DNA of 64,000 nucleotides from Methanospirillum lacunae (GTDB lineage Archaea > Halobacteriota > Methanomicrobia > Methanomicrobiales > Methanospirillaceae). This document shows, in pieces, positions 53,560-62,707 of this stretch. Location of the stretch: NCBI RefSeq assembly GCF_046195335.1, contig NZ_CP176093.1; one strand, written 5' to 3'. Numbering within the stretch: position 1 is the stretch's first letter; each line of letters opens with the position of its first letter. A model generated the notes under the pieces. That model saw only the letters and a program-made list of their open reading frames with translations. It had not been told where the DNA came from and ran no database searches. A program made the translations under genes and the position numbers.

Positions 53560-54284
53560 CTGACCTGATGAGTTTCATGGAAGCGATGGGGACGAGTGAC
53601 ATCCCCCTCGTTGCTGCGTTCTTCATCGGCCTGATGATGGCGATAAGTCCCTGCCCGATGGCGACAAACGTCACGGCAATTGCATATGTCTCCCGCAAGA
53701 TAGGGGACAGCCGGTATACAATCCTGGTAGGACTGTTCTACAACCTTGGCCGGGTGTTTGTGTATGTTACCATTGCTGCCCTCATCGTCCTGTGCGGGCT
53801 TAATGTCCAGGCAATTGCCCTGTTCCTACAGGAATATGGTGATCTCCTCCTCGGTCCGATCCTTCTTATCTGTGGTATCCTGATGCTTGAGATCATACCA
53901 CTCTCCTTTGGGTTTGAACATGCCGGCCTGCAGGATCTCAAGGAACGGATGAGCCAAAAGTTGTCAGATCAGGGGTTGCTCGGGAGTTTTCTCCTCGGGA
54001 TCCTCTTTGCCTTGAGTTTCTGTCCGTTCAGTGCGGTCCTCTTCTTCGGGATGCTTGTGCCACTGGCTTTGAGTACTCAGGATCCGATCGGAGTTCCTCT
54101 GGCATTTGGGTTTGCAACCGGCCTGCCGGTGATCCTCTTCTCAGTGCTTCTGGTCACCGGGGTGAAGCGATGTAGTAATTTTTTGGGAAAGGTGCAGGCT
54201 GCCGAGGTCTGGTTCAGAAGAATCGTAGCGGTGATATTCATTCTGATAGGTCTGTATTTCACCGCGTTGCTGTTTATGGGATAA
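53556..54284 (+). CDS. CcdA-like membrane protein (possible ArsG-family permease)
   Basis: This 242-residue membrane protein has about six segments and paired conserved cysteines: AISPCPMATNVTAI in segment 1 and ALSFCPFSAVLFFGM in segment 4. This is the CcdA/DsbD plan for carrying reducing equivalents across the membrane; some relatives are annotated as arsenical efflux permeases. GTG 53556 overlaps the preceding stop (GTGA); ATG 53568 is the alternative. Placement after two exported thioredoxin-like proteins supports a redox relay. Confidence 0.8.
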   Translation: MTDLMSFMEAMGTSDIPLVAAFFIGLMMAISPCPMATNVTAIAYVSRKIGDSRYTILVGLFYNLGRVFVYVTIAALIVLCGLNVQAIALFLQEYGDLLLGPILLICGILMLEIIPLSFGFEHAGLQDLKERMSQKLSDQGLLGSFLLGILFALSFCPFSAVLFFGMLVPLALSTQDPIGVPLAFGFATGLPVILFSVLLVTGVKRCSNFLGKVQAAEVWFRRIVAVIFILIGLYFTALLFMG

Positions 54285-54296
54285 TCATTCCAAAAA

Positions 54297-54318
54297 CCCC
54301 AACGGTGCCCTGTTGGGG
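54297..54318 (+). terminator. Hairpin after the CcdA-like gene
   Basis: CCCCAAC, an 8-base loop and GTTGGGG form a perfect 7-bp stem 12 bases after the stop codon, between convergent operons. It lacks a following T-run, so termination is plausible but not certain. Confidence 0.4.
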
Positions 54319-54363
54319 GCCCCAGGCAGAACGGATGAAAAGGACTTATCATCCAAAAAAAGA

Positions 54364-54774
54364 TTATTTTTTGAGATTTAAATCAATCCAGGTGATTATC
54401 TCATCCCTTACCTGTCTGAAGATCTTCATCTGCTCTTCTTCGCTCCCTGTTGCAGATGACGGGTCCGGAAAACTGACATGGACCATCTGCTTTGCTCCCG
54501 GGAACATAGGACAGGCAGCATTGGCACTATCACAGACAGTCACTACGAGATCGATATCCAGGTCAAAGAACTCGATAAGTACCTTTGATCGGTGATGACT
54601 GATATCAATTCCAATCTCTTCCATCGCCCGGATAGCAAGGGGATGAACCCGTGTTACTTCCGTTCCAGCACTGAATCCTTCGTATCGATCGCTGTACTTC
54701 GCATTGAGATACCCTTCGGCCATCTGGGAGCGGGCAGAATTGTGGGTGCAGATAAAGAGGACTTTTTGTTTCAT
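54364..54774 (-). CDS. arsC: Arsenate reductase, low-molecular-weight phosphatase type
   Basis: This 136-residue protein reduces arsenate to arsenite with thiols. It has FICTHNSARSQMAEG, the C-x5-R phosphate loop, near residue 8, and the later cysteine pair VTVCDSANAACPMFPGA that relays the disulfide, the thioredoxin-coupled ArsC pattern. ATG 54774 is chosen; a frame upstream to 54984 runs over the arsR gene. It is the last gene of the acr3-arsR-arsC operon. The nearby mini-thioredoxin could be its reductant. Confidence 0.9.
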   Translation of the reverse strand: MKQKVLFICTHNSARSQMAEGYLNAKYSDRYEGFSAGTEVTRVHPLAIRAMEEIGIDISHHRSKVLIEFFDLDIDLVVTVCDSANAACPMFPGAKQMVHVSFPDPSSATGSEEEQMKIFRQVRDEIITWIDLNLKK

Positions 54775-54785
54775 AGGAGTACCAA

Positions 54786-55160
54786 TTATTTCTGTTTCGT
54801 ATTCTTCTTCCACTGTTGATGAAGGAACGTGATGATCGTCCGGTCTGCATCTTCCCTGAACCTGTAGATCTTGTGATTTGACCGGTAATAGGTCTCGATA
54901 AGCCCAGCATCTTTGAGGATCTTCAGGTGGTTGGAGATGAGAGTGGATGATTCTTTGAAGATCCAGATGAATTCGCAGACACACTGGTCACGATTACTGA
55001 GCATCAGGAGAATCTTCAGCCTGATGGGTGACTGATAACCTTGAGTATCTGCTCCATTTTTGTGCGGTTTCATCCTATGTGCTGATTTCACCTGGTTCAG
55101 TTCCTCCTCCCAGTCTTCCCGGATGGCACAGTCGGCAGGACAACACCGGGTACTCACCAT
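54786..55160 (-). CDS. ArsR-family regulator of the acr3-arsC operon
   Basis: This 124-residue winged-helix protein shows QSPIRLKILLMLSNRDQCVCEF (the arsenic-sensing CxC pair) and LISNHLKILKDAGLIET. An extra N-terminal pair RCCPADC adds possible ligands. It differs in sequence from the two ArsR proteins at 44.9 and 51.9 kb. It lies 79 bases after acr3 and 11 bases before arsC, in one operon. Confidence 0.88.
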   Translation of the reverse strand: MVSTRCCPADCAIREDWEEELNQVKSAHRMKPHKNGADTQGYQSPIRLKILLMLSNRDQCVCEFIWIFKESSTLISNHLKILKDAGLIETYYRSNHKIYRFREDADRTIITFLHQQWKKNTKQK

Positions 55161-55239
55161 ACTTTTACGCCTAAATAAGAAACCAGGTTATTCCTGGGAG
55201 TTGACATGCGTAATCATTTCCTTGTATTTTAGATAAAAT

Positions 55240-56307
55240 TCAGGAAAGGGAACATTCTCCTCCTGACTCATTCCCGTACCATTTTCCTTTTAGATAGAGA
55301 GCGACATTGACCAGGCTTATAAGAACAGGAACTTCCACCAGTGGGCCGATGACGGTGGCAAAAGCGACCGGTGATGCGATCCCAAATACGGCGATCGCAA
55401 CGGCAATAGCAAGTTCAAAGTTGTTTGAGGCGGCCGTGAACGAGAGGGTAGCAGATTTCTGGTAATCCACCCCTGCTTTCCAACTCATCCAGAAGGTTGC
55501 CATGAACATGATCAGGAAATAGCAGATCAGGGGGATGGCAACCCTGATGACATCGAACGGTACGGTAATGATGTATTCTCCTTTCAGGGAGAACATGACA
55601 ATGATAGTAAAGAGCAGAGCAATCAGGGTGATTGGAGAAATTCTTGGGATGAAGACTGTCTCATACCATGATTTTCCTTTCATTTTAATGAGGATAATCC
55701 GGCTGAACAGTCCGGCAAGAAATGGAATACCGAGATAGATGAAAACACTGATGGCGATCTCTATCATTGTGATCGATACAGATGTGCCTGTGATCCCAAA
55801 GATCGGGGGAAGCACGGTGATGAAAACCCATGCATACAGGGAGAAGAACAGGACCTGAAAGATTGAGTTTAATCCTACGATGGCAGCACAATATTCGCAG
55901 TCTCCTCCGGCAAGGTCATTCCAGACGATAACCATTGCGATACACCGGGCAAGACCAACCAGGATAAGGCCATACATGAGGAGTGGCTGATCCGAGAGGA
56001 AGAGCAAAGCAAGAAGAAACATGAGGATCGGCCCGATGATCCAGTTCTGTACAAGAGAAAGCCCCAGAACTTTTGTATCCTTAAATATCAGGTGCAGTTC
56101 CTCATACTTAACTTTGGCGAGCGGAGGATACATCATGAGTATCAGGCCGATTGCGATGGGGATCGACGTCGTCCCAACCGAGAGGCTGGTAATGAAGGCT
56201 GGAGCTGCCGGTGCGAAGTACCCAATCGCAATTCCGATAATCATTGCGAGGAAGATCCAAATCGTCAGGTACGTATCTAGGAAGGATAACCGTTTGATAG
56301 TGGACAT
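55240..56307 (-). CDS. acr3: Arsenite efflux permease, ACR3 family
   Basis: This 355-residue protein has ten hydrophobic segments of the ACR3 type. The landmark VGLARCIAMVIVWNDLA holds the conserved cysteine in segment 4, and CEYCAAIVGLNSIFQVL follows; the late SFTAASNNFELAIAVAIAVFG is also typical. It exports arsenite driven by the membrane potential. It is the first gene of the acr3-arsR-arsC unit. A CTCA-N8-TGAA site lies 35 bases upstream of its start. Confidence 0.93.
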   Translation of the reverse strand: MSTIKRLSFLDTYLTIWIFLAMIIGIAIGYFAPAAPAFITSLSVGTTSIPIAIGLILMMYPPLAKVKYEELHLIFKDTKVLGLSLVQNWIIGPILMFLLALLFLSDQPLLMYGLILVGLARCIAMVIVWNDLAGGDCEYCAAIVGLNSIFQVLFFSLYAWVFITVLPPIFGITGTSVSITMIEIAISVFIYLGIPFLAGLFSRIILIKMKGKSWYETVFIPRISPITLIALLFTIIVMFSLKGEYIITVPFDVIRVAIPLICYFLIMFMATFWMSWKAGVDYQKSATLSFTAASNNFELAIAVAIAVFGIASPVAFATVIGPLVEVPVLISLVNVALYLKGKWYGNESGGECSLS

Positions 56308-56341
56308 AATGATTCAACCGTGTGAGTCACAATAGTGAACT

Positions 56342-56361
56342 AACTCAGTATTATTTGAAAT
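56342..56361. promoter_or_regulatory. Near-copy of ArsR operator, AACTCA-N8-TGAAAT
   Basis: AACTCA-gtattatt-TGAAAT matches the island palindrome with one change in the left half. It shares the whole right half and most spacer bases with the site at 48933. It sits 35 bases upstream of acr3. Confidence 0.5.
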
Positions 56362-56477
56362 AATGTATATACTTATGGTAAAGGATACAGACAAACGATA
56401 ATGAAACGATATTTTATCTTTAAAATTGGAATAGTATGAGATTTTGAAGTTTGTTGAGATCTCTACAATTAATTATC

Positions 56478-56891
56478 TTACCTCTTCACCGCAGTGGCAT
56501 TGATATGAAATCCTTTGTTTTTTTCAGGAACGACTTCTCCGGTTATTCGTACGATATCGAGGTATTTTGGAGGCTCTCCGGTGTATCGGATTGTAATAGA
56601 GTTTTTGGCATTCTTTTCAGTACAGAGAGTACACCCGACCCGGTCAGCAACGGCAAATGCCTTTTTTTCAGGAGAGGTCTTTGAAACCACTGCTTTCAGT
56701 GATATTGTCTTTCCATAATACTGAGGGGGATTGGTGAGTATTGATTGCACATCAGGTACCTCGATAATATCAGAGAAATTAGTAGAACTCGACCGATTTC
56801 CCGGGATTTGTGTCTGGTTTGATCCGGACGCAATCCCAGAGAGGATGAGGAGTATCAGGGAGAAGGTGAGTATATGCCAGATATGAGTCAT
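56478..56891 (-). CDS. Exported OB-fold-like protein
   Basis: This 137-residue protein has a signal sequence (about residues 5-23) and a beta-rich domain of the kind seen in OB-fold binding proteins: PPQYYGKTISLKAVVSKTSP, DRVGCTLCTEK (a C-x2-C pair) and VRITGEVVPEKNKG. It is similar in plan to the lipoprotein at 21863, also with a cysteine pair. Its role is unknown. It follows the acr3 unit upstream side on the same strand but is separated by 117 bases past the acr3 operator region. Confidence 0.65.
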   Translation of the reverse strand: MTHIWHILTFSLILLILSGIASGSNQTQIPGNRSSSTNFSDIIEVPDVQSILTNPPQYYGKTISLKAVVSKTSPEKKAFAVADRVGCTLCTEKNAKNSITIRYTGEPPKYLDIVRITGEVVPEKNKGFHINATAVKR

Positions 56892-57035
56892 GATATGTGG
56901 TATGAAAGATTTCCATTCTATCTATAAATATTAAGGGATTTCAGGACTGTGAGGCCATTTCACCAAAGGATGAGGTGATGTAGGTACAGATATCAATATT
57001 TATTAAAATGGACTCTCCATGTACACCCAGTTATC

Positions 57036-57728
57036 GTGAAGATCGGGATCGTGAGTGACGGGCAGTATGGGGAACGGGCGTATGAGCAGATACGCAGGCG
57101 ATTTTCCACCGAATGGATCCTGCTTCCGTTTTCCTCATTGCTGGTTGTTGATGATATCGATCTCACAATCCCTCCCTGTGATCTATATATCTCCTATCTT
57201 CGACATCCCGATATTGCGATAGAACTGATCAAGACCGGTGTCCCGGTCCTGCTCGGGGTGAACTTAGGTCCTGGATTCATCGCCCAAGCAAAGGAGTATA
57301 ACCCTGCTGTAATCGGACCTGAAACGATGTGTTCTCTTTTGCCAAACACGGAGTTCTGGCAGATCAACGAGTATGCAAAGGTGTTTGGCAGGCCGGTATT
57401 TCATGTCCTTCTGGAGGGAGAGCAGATTGTCTGGTGCCAGCCGATCCGCCGGTCGCCATGTGGATCAACAGATGTTGCAGCACGTGAACTGAACAAGCAG
57501 ATGTTTGATCAGGAGACGATGAACCGGTTTGCCCTTTCCATCTGTCATACCTGCCGGGCTCCCAGGTTTGGGAAGACTTGTGACAAGGAGAAGGCCGGGA
57601 TTATTCATCTGGAAGAACTCGTCTCTTCGTTGAAAGGGATAAATCCGGGACTATGGGAGAAGAGTACCCAGGCTTTGAAGAAGGTAACATGTACAATAGT
57701 TTCTGCCTGCGATGATGAGGCCAAATAA
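57036..57728 (+). CDS. DUF166-family protein
   Basis: This 230-residue protein has the DUF166 pattern: MKIGIVSDGQYGERA at the start, LPFSS and a PPCDLYISYLRHPDIA block, and a late ICHTCRAPRFGKTC cysteine group. Members are methanogen proteins sometimes labelled thymidylate synthase-like without proof. The start is GTG 57036 with no ribosome-binding site but with a TATA-like tttattaaaa about 28 bases upstream, which fits a leaderless mRNA. The cysteine groups suggest a metal or Fe-S site. Confidence 0.78.
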   Translation: MKIGIVSDGQYGERAYEQIRRRFSTEWILLPFSSLLVVDDIDLTIPPCDLYISYLRHPDIAIELIKTGVPVLLGVNLGPGFIAQAKEYNPAVIGPETMCSLLPNTEFWQINEYAKVFGRPVFHVLLEGEQIVWCQPIRRSPCGSTDVAARELNKQMFDQETMNRFALSICHTCRAPRFGKTCDKEKAGIIHLEELVSSLKGINPGLWEKSTQALKKVTCTIVSACDDEAK

Positions 57729-58044
57729 GCTAATTTTAAAAAGATATCTCAATATCATCAGCCGTAAGGGTTTTTCTTCCAGAATGGGTTGCCAGCTTAT
57801 TGGCTTTTTTTGCCAGTTTTCCGATGTACAGTACGACTCATTAGTTATGTTTATCCGGTTGGGTATGTAAGGGTGATTGAATCACCCATCCATCAAAAAC
57901 GCCGCGAGTGTTGCCGAGATTCAACACTCATACAAAGAATAACGGGAGTGACCCCGTCGTTCTTCTCAACCTCCCCAGAAAGGCCGGAGTATCCCCCCGG
58001 CACAATACTATCTGATCTCACAACGTAGTATGCCAATGACGAGA
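57729..58044. other. Intergenic region, no supported gene
   Basis: GC content is mixed and a short leftward coding-like stretch follows the stop of the 81-residue frame (VPGGYSGLSGEVEKNDG in a different frame), which may be the broken continuation of that gene. I do not see a complete gene or RNA. Confidence 0.35.
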
Positions 58045-58290
58045 TCAGAACCGTATCAATTTCAGAAGCCCGGATAACTGGCTGATGTGATCCATCGAGG
58101 TTGCTGCAAGAGCCAGAGGATCTACAGTTATCGAACCGTCCTTCTGTTCTTCTACAGATTCCACCACCAGGGCAGCGAATTCAATAGAAGAAGAAGCCAG
58201 TTTCATGTACTGTTGGTACAAAAAGACAAGTCCCAGTATGTTAACGATGGTTACACCACCAAGAACACCACTTAACATTTCCCGGATCAT
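58045..58290 (-). CDS. Small protein with N-terminal membrane helix, unknown
   Basis: The 81-residue frame has a membrane segment (about residues 8-26) and a polar helical end rich in Ser and Ala. Its ATG overlaps the end of the upstream 93-residue frame (ATGA), suggesting a coupled pair. No family is recognised. A protein-like stretch continues in another frame after its stop, so it may be truncated. Confidence 0.42.
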   Translation of the reverse strand: MIREMLSGVLGGVTIVNILGLVFLYQQYMKLASSSIEFAALVVESVEEQKDGSITVDPLALAATSMDHISQLSGLLKLIRF

Positions 58291-58568
58291 ATTCTTCCCC
58301 CGTACCTGAAATGATCCTGAACCGACATGTTACCTGGCACAAACCCTCTGATTATCATCGCCCGGTTTCTGGTTCCCTGAAACCCAAAGGCAAGCAGTCC
58401 TGAACCATTCACCCGGGTTTCTCCAGAGAGGCCCGAACCGATAACCCGTGAAGAATCATACTCCCCCTTCCTCAGGATCCCGGATACGTACACTGATGCA
58501 TCACCAAGAGAACGCTCCACACCTGCGTCAAGAAACATGCATCGATCCCTGAGTTCAGATCCTTTCAC
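58287..58568 (-). CDS. Small protein, unknown, coupled to the next frame
   Basis: The 93-residue frame is Gly/Ser/Arg-rich with no hydrophobic segment and one cysteine. It overlaps the following 81-residue frame as ATGA. Alternating beta-type residues and repeated VIGSGLSGETRVNGSGLL hint at a beta-rich fold. I do not recognise it. Confidence 0.4.
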   Translation of the reverse strand: MKGSELRDRCMFLDAGVERSLGDASVYVSGILRKGEYDSSRVIGSGLSGETRVNGSGLLAFGFQGTRNRAMIIRGFVPGNMSVQDHFRYGGRI

Positions 58569-59098
58569 AACGGCTGGTATGGGCTTGACACCTTAATTTT
58601 TTCTAATACTTCATGATGCATAAACAATACATTTATAGAATATAGGAATCTGTTTCCATTCTTTTTGATATTTTATATCGATCAAATACCACTACCAAAC
58701 AGTATAGGGACGATACCAATAGACAACAAGTAACTATTAAGATCATTGAGATTAGCAAATTAAGAACAGAATAATACACATATTTGAGGTGCAGACCACC
58801 TCGTCATAAAAACACACCCAGAAACGTCTTCCAAATTCCACGATATCAAATTCCTGCCTGTGCGGAAAGACAGGGATTTTCAAACCAATAAACCTCTATT
58901 ATCTACATTGGATTTGGTTTTCATTATTATATCCCAACAGGAGATATTAGGAAATTATATTGCTATTGAACAGATTGAGGAGAGTAATTTGGATATCAAA
59001 ACCAGGAAAGATCACACTCACATTCTATCTACTGGCAATTTGATAAACAATGATGATCGGTATTACAGATACAATAAAAGCGATCTGTTTCAAATAAT
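58569..59098. other. AT-rich intergenic region
   Basis: About 530 AT-rich bases contain no supported gene. A rightward frame at 58860-59201 runs into the end of the subtilase gene on the other strand and looks like chance. Confidence 0.45.
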
Positions 59099-62000
59099 CT
59101 ATTCAATAACAGTAATCACTTTTGATTTAACTAAATTACCACTGGAAATTTCATTCTTTACGAGGAATGTCACATCATATGATCCTTGTTTGGCGTATTG
59201 ATGAGTAGTATTCTGAGAGGTGGATGTAACACCATCTCCAAAATCCCAGTACCATGATGTTGGATTACCTGTACTCATATCAGTGAACTGAACAGATAGC
59301 GGCATACGTCCCTGAATTGGGTATACTACAAAATTGGGTTCAATGTTACCAGGAATCGGTGTGGGTGTTGGTGATGGAATAACACCATTCGTAACAGTGA
59401 CATATTTGCTCCATTCGCCAACTCCACCACTCTGATTACTACATGCTCTCAGTGTTACTGAATAAACACCAGGCGCAGTATATGTATGTGAAGAATTTTG
59501 CGCTGTACTGGATGATCCATCACCAAATTGCCAGTACCATGACGTTGGTGATCCAAGTGAACTATCATTGAATTGAACAGTATGAGGTGCTGCCCCATAG
59601 GTTGGAGATCCAGTGAAGAATACCATTACCTGTCCGGGTATTGGATTTCCTACCGATTCGATCGTTTGATTACCACCAAGATCAGTAAAAGTCCAGTTTG
59701 GCACTGCTCCGACAGATGCGTTGTTCACCAGAACGTCTGTCAGAATGGAACCTGGTCTTGCCTGAGTATAATATGAAGCATTTGTTCCGGAAGGATACAT
59801 TCTGACGCCTGATGGAAATGTTTTTGTCCACCGGTCAGAGGTTGCATTAACCATCACGTCAGAATACATTATATCGAAGGGGAAGGGAAAGCTGGACATA
59901 TCGGTGGTCGTATTTATAAGTTTAATCTCATATGATCCGGTTGGTATTCCATGGAGGTCAAGAGTGGCACTGATGTTGCCTGACTGATCATCATACCAGG
60001 GAGAATAGTTGACAACTATCGGATCATACGAGTAAAGAGGTTCCAGACAGACATTCATCGAAGGGCTGAGAAATGACCCGTTTATCTCGATGTGAGCAAA
60101 GGTATTATTCAAAGCTGAAGAAGGAGTTATTGACTCAATAACGGTCTGAGTTGAGTATGCATCGAGAATTGTAAATATGTCTTTCTGTGAGCACTGCTGA
60201 TCATCAGGATTGGTGAGTATCACGGTATAATTACCAGGAGTAAAACCCCATATCCCAAAAGATGTGCTGACAAAACTTGAGTTTGAAAAAAGTACCTGAG
60301 TATAATTTGGTACGATATATCCATAAGGAGTGAGAAGCGCAACACGAATACCATCAACAAAGTTGGATCCAATAATTGCTAACTCGGCAGCATGAGAGTT
60401 ATATGAAAAATTTGGTTCAATCCTGGATAATTGAGGTGCTGGAGCAGTCGCTAGCACCGTGAAGGCATTAGAGATAGAACAATATGAACCGCTTTGGTTT
60501 ACAGTAACATTCCAGAGATCGGTGGAATGAATATATGGAATATTAAATACCCCGGTTAGATTATTGCCTTGTAGCGTACCGACTGCAGAAATATCTGCCA
60601 TCCCATTCCTGCTCAAATTGACGGTATTTACATAATCAAAATTCGAACCTGTGAGGGTGAAGGGAACATGCGTGCCTGCCTGACCTAATGCCGGAATAAT
60701 ACCTGTGATAACAGGCGAAGATATGGTACTTTCAGAAACAGTAAACCCATTTGGTAATTCGAAGGTCTGGCCATATGGATTTGTAACAGAAATATTCCAT
60801 GTTCCTACAGAAGCACCGGTAATTGGGAATAAACAGGAGATTGAATGAGGAGATATGACGGCTACATTGATTGCCGTGATATTTTTTCCCCCTTGCCTGG
60901 TGAGATTGACAATTGATCGATCAAAGAGGTTATTGCCTGAAATATTCGTTATAGCAACCGTGTGGTTGTTATACCCATGATTTGGGTACACTGAATTGAT
61001 CTCTGGAGGAGAATTCCAGTATAACGCGTGAGCTGCATTCACTCTCCCATTGGTCACCGTGGGATAGAGGTTGCCATCTCCAATAGGATCAGTAGTTGAT
61101 AAGATCCGGTCTACAAGTTCTTTGTTTGTCAGATATGGATTCCAACTCAGGAGAAGTCCCGCTACACCCGCAACGTGTGGAGTTGCCATAGATGTCCCTG
61201 ATAGCCATGAATATGGTTCATAACCCCATGAGGTACTATATATGTCACCACCCGGGGCCATGAGGTCGACAGAGGTTTTCCCATAATTGGAGAACCATGA
61301 TTTATAATTATTGGAATCTATCGATCCAACAGATATAATGTTGGGATTTTGATAGTCTGCAGGATATACTGGACGCTTGTCATTATCTGACCCCTCATTC
61401 ATTGCCGCACATACCATGAGAAAATGGGTACTATTTATTATATCAGACCATGCCTGTGAATATGGGGCCCCCCCATATGAGTTTGACGTAATCCGGGCGC
61501 CCATCATGTCTGCGTACAGATATGCTGCAATCAGGGAGGATGTATAATGCCCTTCGACAGTCACATTGTACGTATTGAGCGGCATTATAGAGGTGTGCCA
61601 GTTCACCCCGCAGACTCCTAATCCATTATCTCCAACTGCTCCGATGGTTCCTGCACAATGGGTTCCATGCAGATCTGTCGCCATGGGATCCGGACGCAGG
61701 GGATCAAAACTGTATCCATGATAATCATCAACATATCCGTTTCCATCATCATCGATGCCATTGTCCGGAATCTCGTGACTGTTGACCCACATATTCCCTG
61801 CCAGGTCCGGATGTGTATAGTCAACCCCACTGTCTATAACTGCAATGATGATATCCTTTGATCCTGTTATGTCACGCCAGGCTTCCGGTGCATTGATATC
61901 GACCCCGGGAGTCCCACCATTTTGACCGGTGTTATGCATTCCCCAGAGATCATTAAAATACGTATCATTTGGAATGTTGGCCAGGTAATTTTCTTGATCT

Positions 62001-62455
62001 GATGCTGAAAGGGCAGAGGAATTATTCTCATCATCTGGCATACGTATTAGATAATCCGGTTCTGCATATTCAATGTACGGGCTTTTTGAATACATCTCCA
62101 TCGCTTTTGATACATTGTTACTCCCTATTCTGACGAGTTCAAGACCGGGAAGACCAAGGGGAGTATAATCAGTCATCACAGAGGCATCAGCCTGTGCATT
62201 AAGACTAGCCGAAGCAGAGACGAACTCCTGAGATGTTACCAAATCTGTGTTATATTTTACCAGAAGACGATCCGGAGCATACTCATAAGTCCCACTTCCC
62301 GTTTCATGAAATATGACTGAATGGTTCGATGAGGTTGTATCGATAAAAGAGGGGGTTTTTTGTTGAACGTCTGTATTGGCAGACATAAGTGGAATTATTG
62401 CTGATATCAGAAGGATGATCAATACTATTCGTAGATAAGAGATCCACACGCCCAT
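59099..62455 (-). CDS. Secreted subtilisin-family peptidase with PKD domains
   Basis: This 1118-residue exported serine peptidase (S8) has a signal (about residues 8-25), a propeptide-like region (55-135) and a catalytic domain (about 185-470). The triad is Asp208 (AVIDSGVDYTHPDL), His263 (DLHGTHCAGT) and Ser422 (SGTSMATPHVAG). Several IPT/TIG-like beta domains follow (about 480-860), and two PKD domains close it, with SWYWQFGDGSSST and SWYWDFGDGVTST. It lacks a clear membrane anchor at the end. It probably acts on the cell surface or outside. It is transcribed leftward as a single gene. Confidence 0.92.
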   Translation of the reverse strand: MGVWISYLRIVLIILLISAIIPLMSANTDVQQKTPSFIDTTSSNHSVIFHETGSGTYEYAPDRLLVKYNTDLVTSQEFVSASASLNAQADASVMTDYTPLGLPGLELVRIGSNNVSKAMEMYSKSPYIEYAEPDYLIRMPDDENNSSALSASDQENYLANIPNDTYFNDLWGMHNTGQNGGTPGVDINAPEAWRDITGSKDIIIAVIDSGVDYTHPDLAGNMWVNSHEIPDNGIDDDGNGYVDDYHGYSFDPLRPDPMATDLHGTHCAGTIGAVGDNGLGVCGVNWHTSIMPLNTYNVTVEGHYTSSLIAAYLYADMMGARITSNSYGGAPYSQAWSDIINSTHFLMVCAAMNEGSDNDKRPVYPADYQNPNIISVGSIDSNNYKSWFSNYGKTSVDLMAPGGDIYSTSWGYEPYSWLSGTSMATPHVAGVAGLLLSWNPYLTNKELVDRILSTTDPIGDGNLYPTVTNGRVNAAHALYWNSPPEINSVYPNHGYNNHTVAITNISGNNLFDRSIVNLTRQGGKNITAINVAVISPHSISCLFPITGASVGTWNISVTNPYGQTFELPNGFTVSESTISSPVITGIIPALGQAGTHVPFTLTGSNFDYVNTVNLSRNGMADISAVGTLQGNNLTGVFNIPYIHSTDLWNVTVNQSGSYCSISNAFTVLATAPAPQLSRIEPNFSYNSHAAELAIIGSNFVDGIRVALLTPYGYIVPNYTQVLFSNSSFVSTSFGIWGFTPGNYTVILTNPDDQQCSQKDIFTILDAYSTQTVIESITPSSALNNTFAHIEINGSFLSPSMNVCLEPLYSYDPIVVNYSPWYDDQSGNISATLDLHGIPTGSYEIKLINTTTDMSSFPFPFDIMYSDVMVNATSDRWTKTFPSGVRMYPSGTNASYYTQARPGSILTDVLVNNASVGAVPNWTFTDLGGNQTIESVGNPIPGQVMVFFTGSPTYGAAPHTVQFNDSSLGSPTSWYWQFGDGSSSTAQNSSHTYTAPGVYSVTLRACSNQSGGVGEWSKYVTVTNGVIPSPTPTPIPGNIEPNFVVYPIQGRMPLSVQFTDMSTGNPTSWYWDFGDGVTSTSQNTTHQYAKQGSYDVTFLVKNEISSGNLVKSKVITVIE

Positions 62456-62707
62456 GAAACAATATATTCAGAAACTTGATATAAAAACAGATGGTACCTG
62501 CAAACGTACCTTATCAATATATGCGATGCAGGATTTCTACGAATTGGTGACCACCTCCGCGTAGGGCAAAAAACCGGTTTTATGGGGCTTTGATGGGGCT
62601 GTACAGATGTATGAAAAAACAGTATCCTGTACTTTTGGCTGCTTTTTTATATTCAATGCCGTTGTTATCCAGAATTAATACTTCCTGACTCTGCCTTTTC
62701 TTGATAC

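Noticed and set aside
58860..59201. 113-codon rightward frame near the subtilase end
   Set aside because: Antisense to the subtilase 3' end, with no supporting signals.
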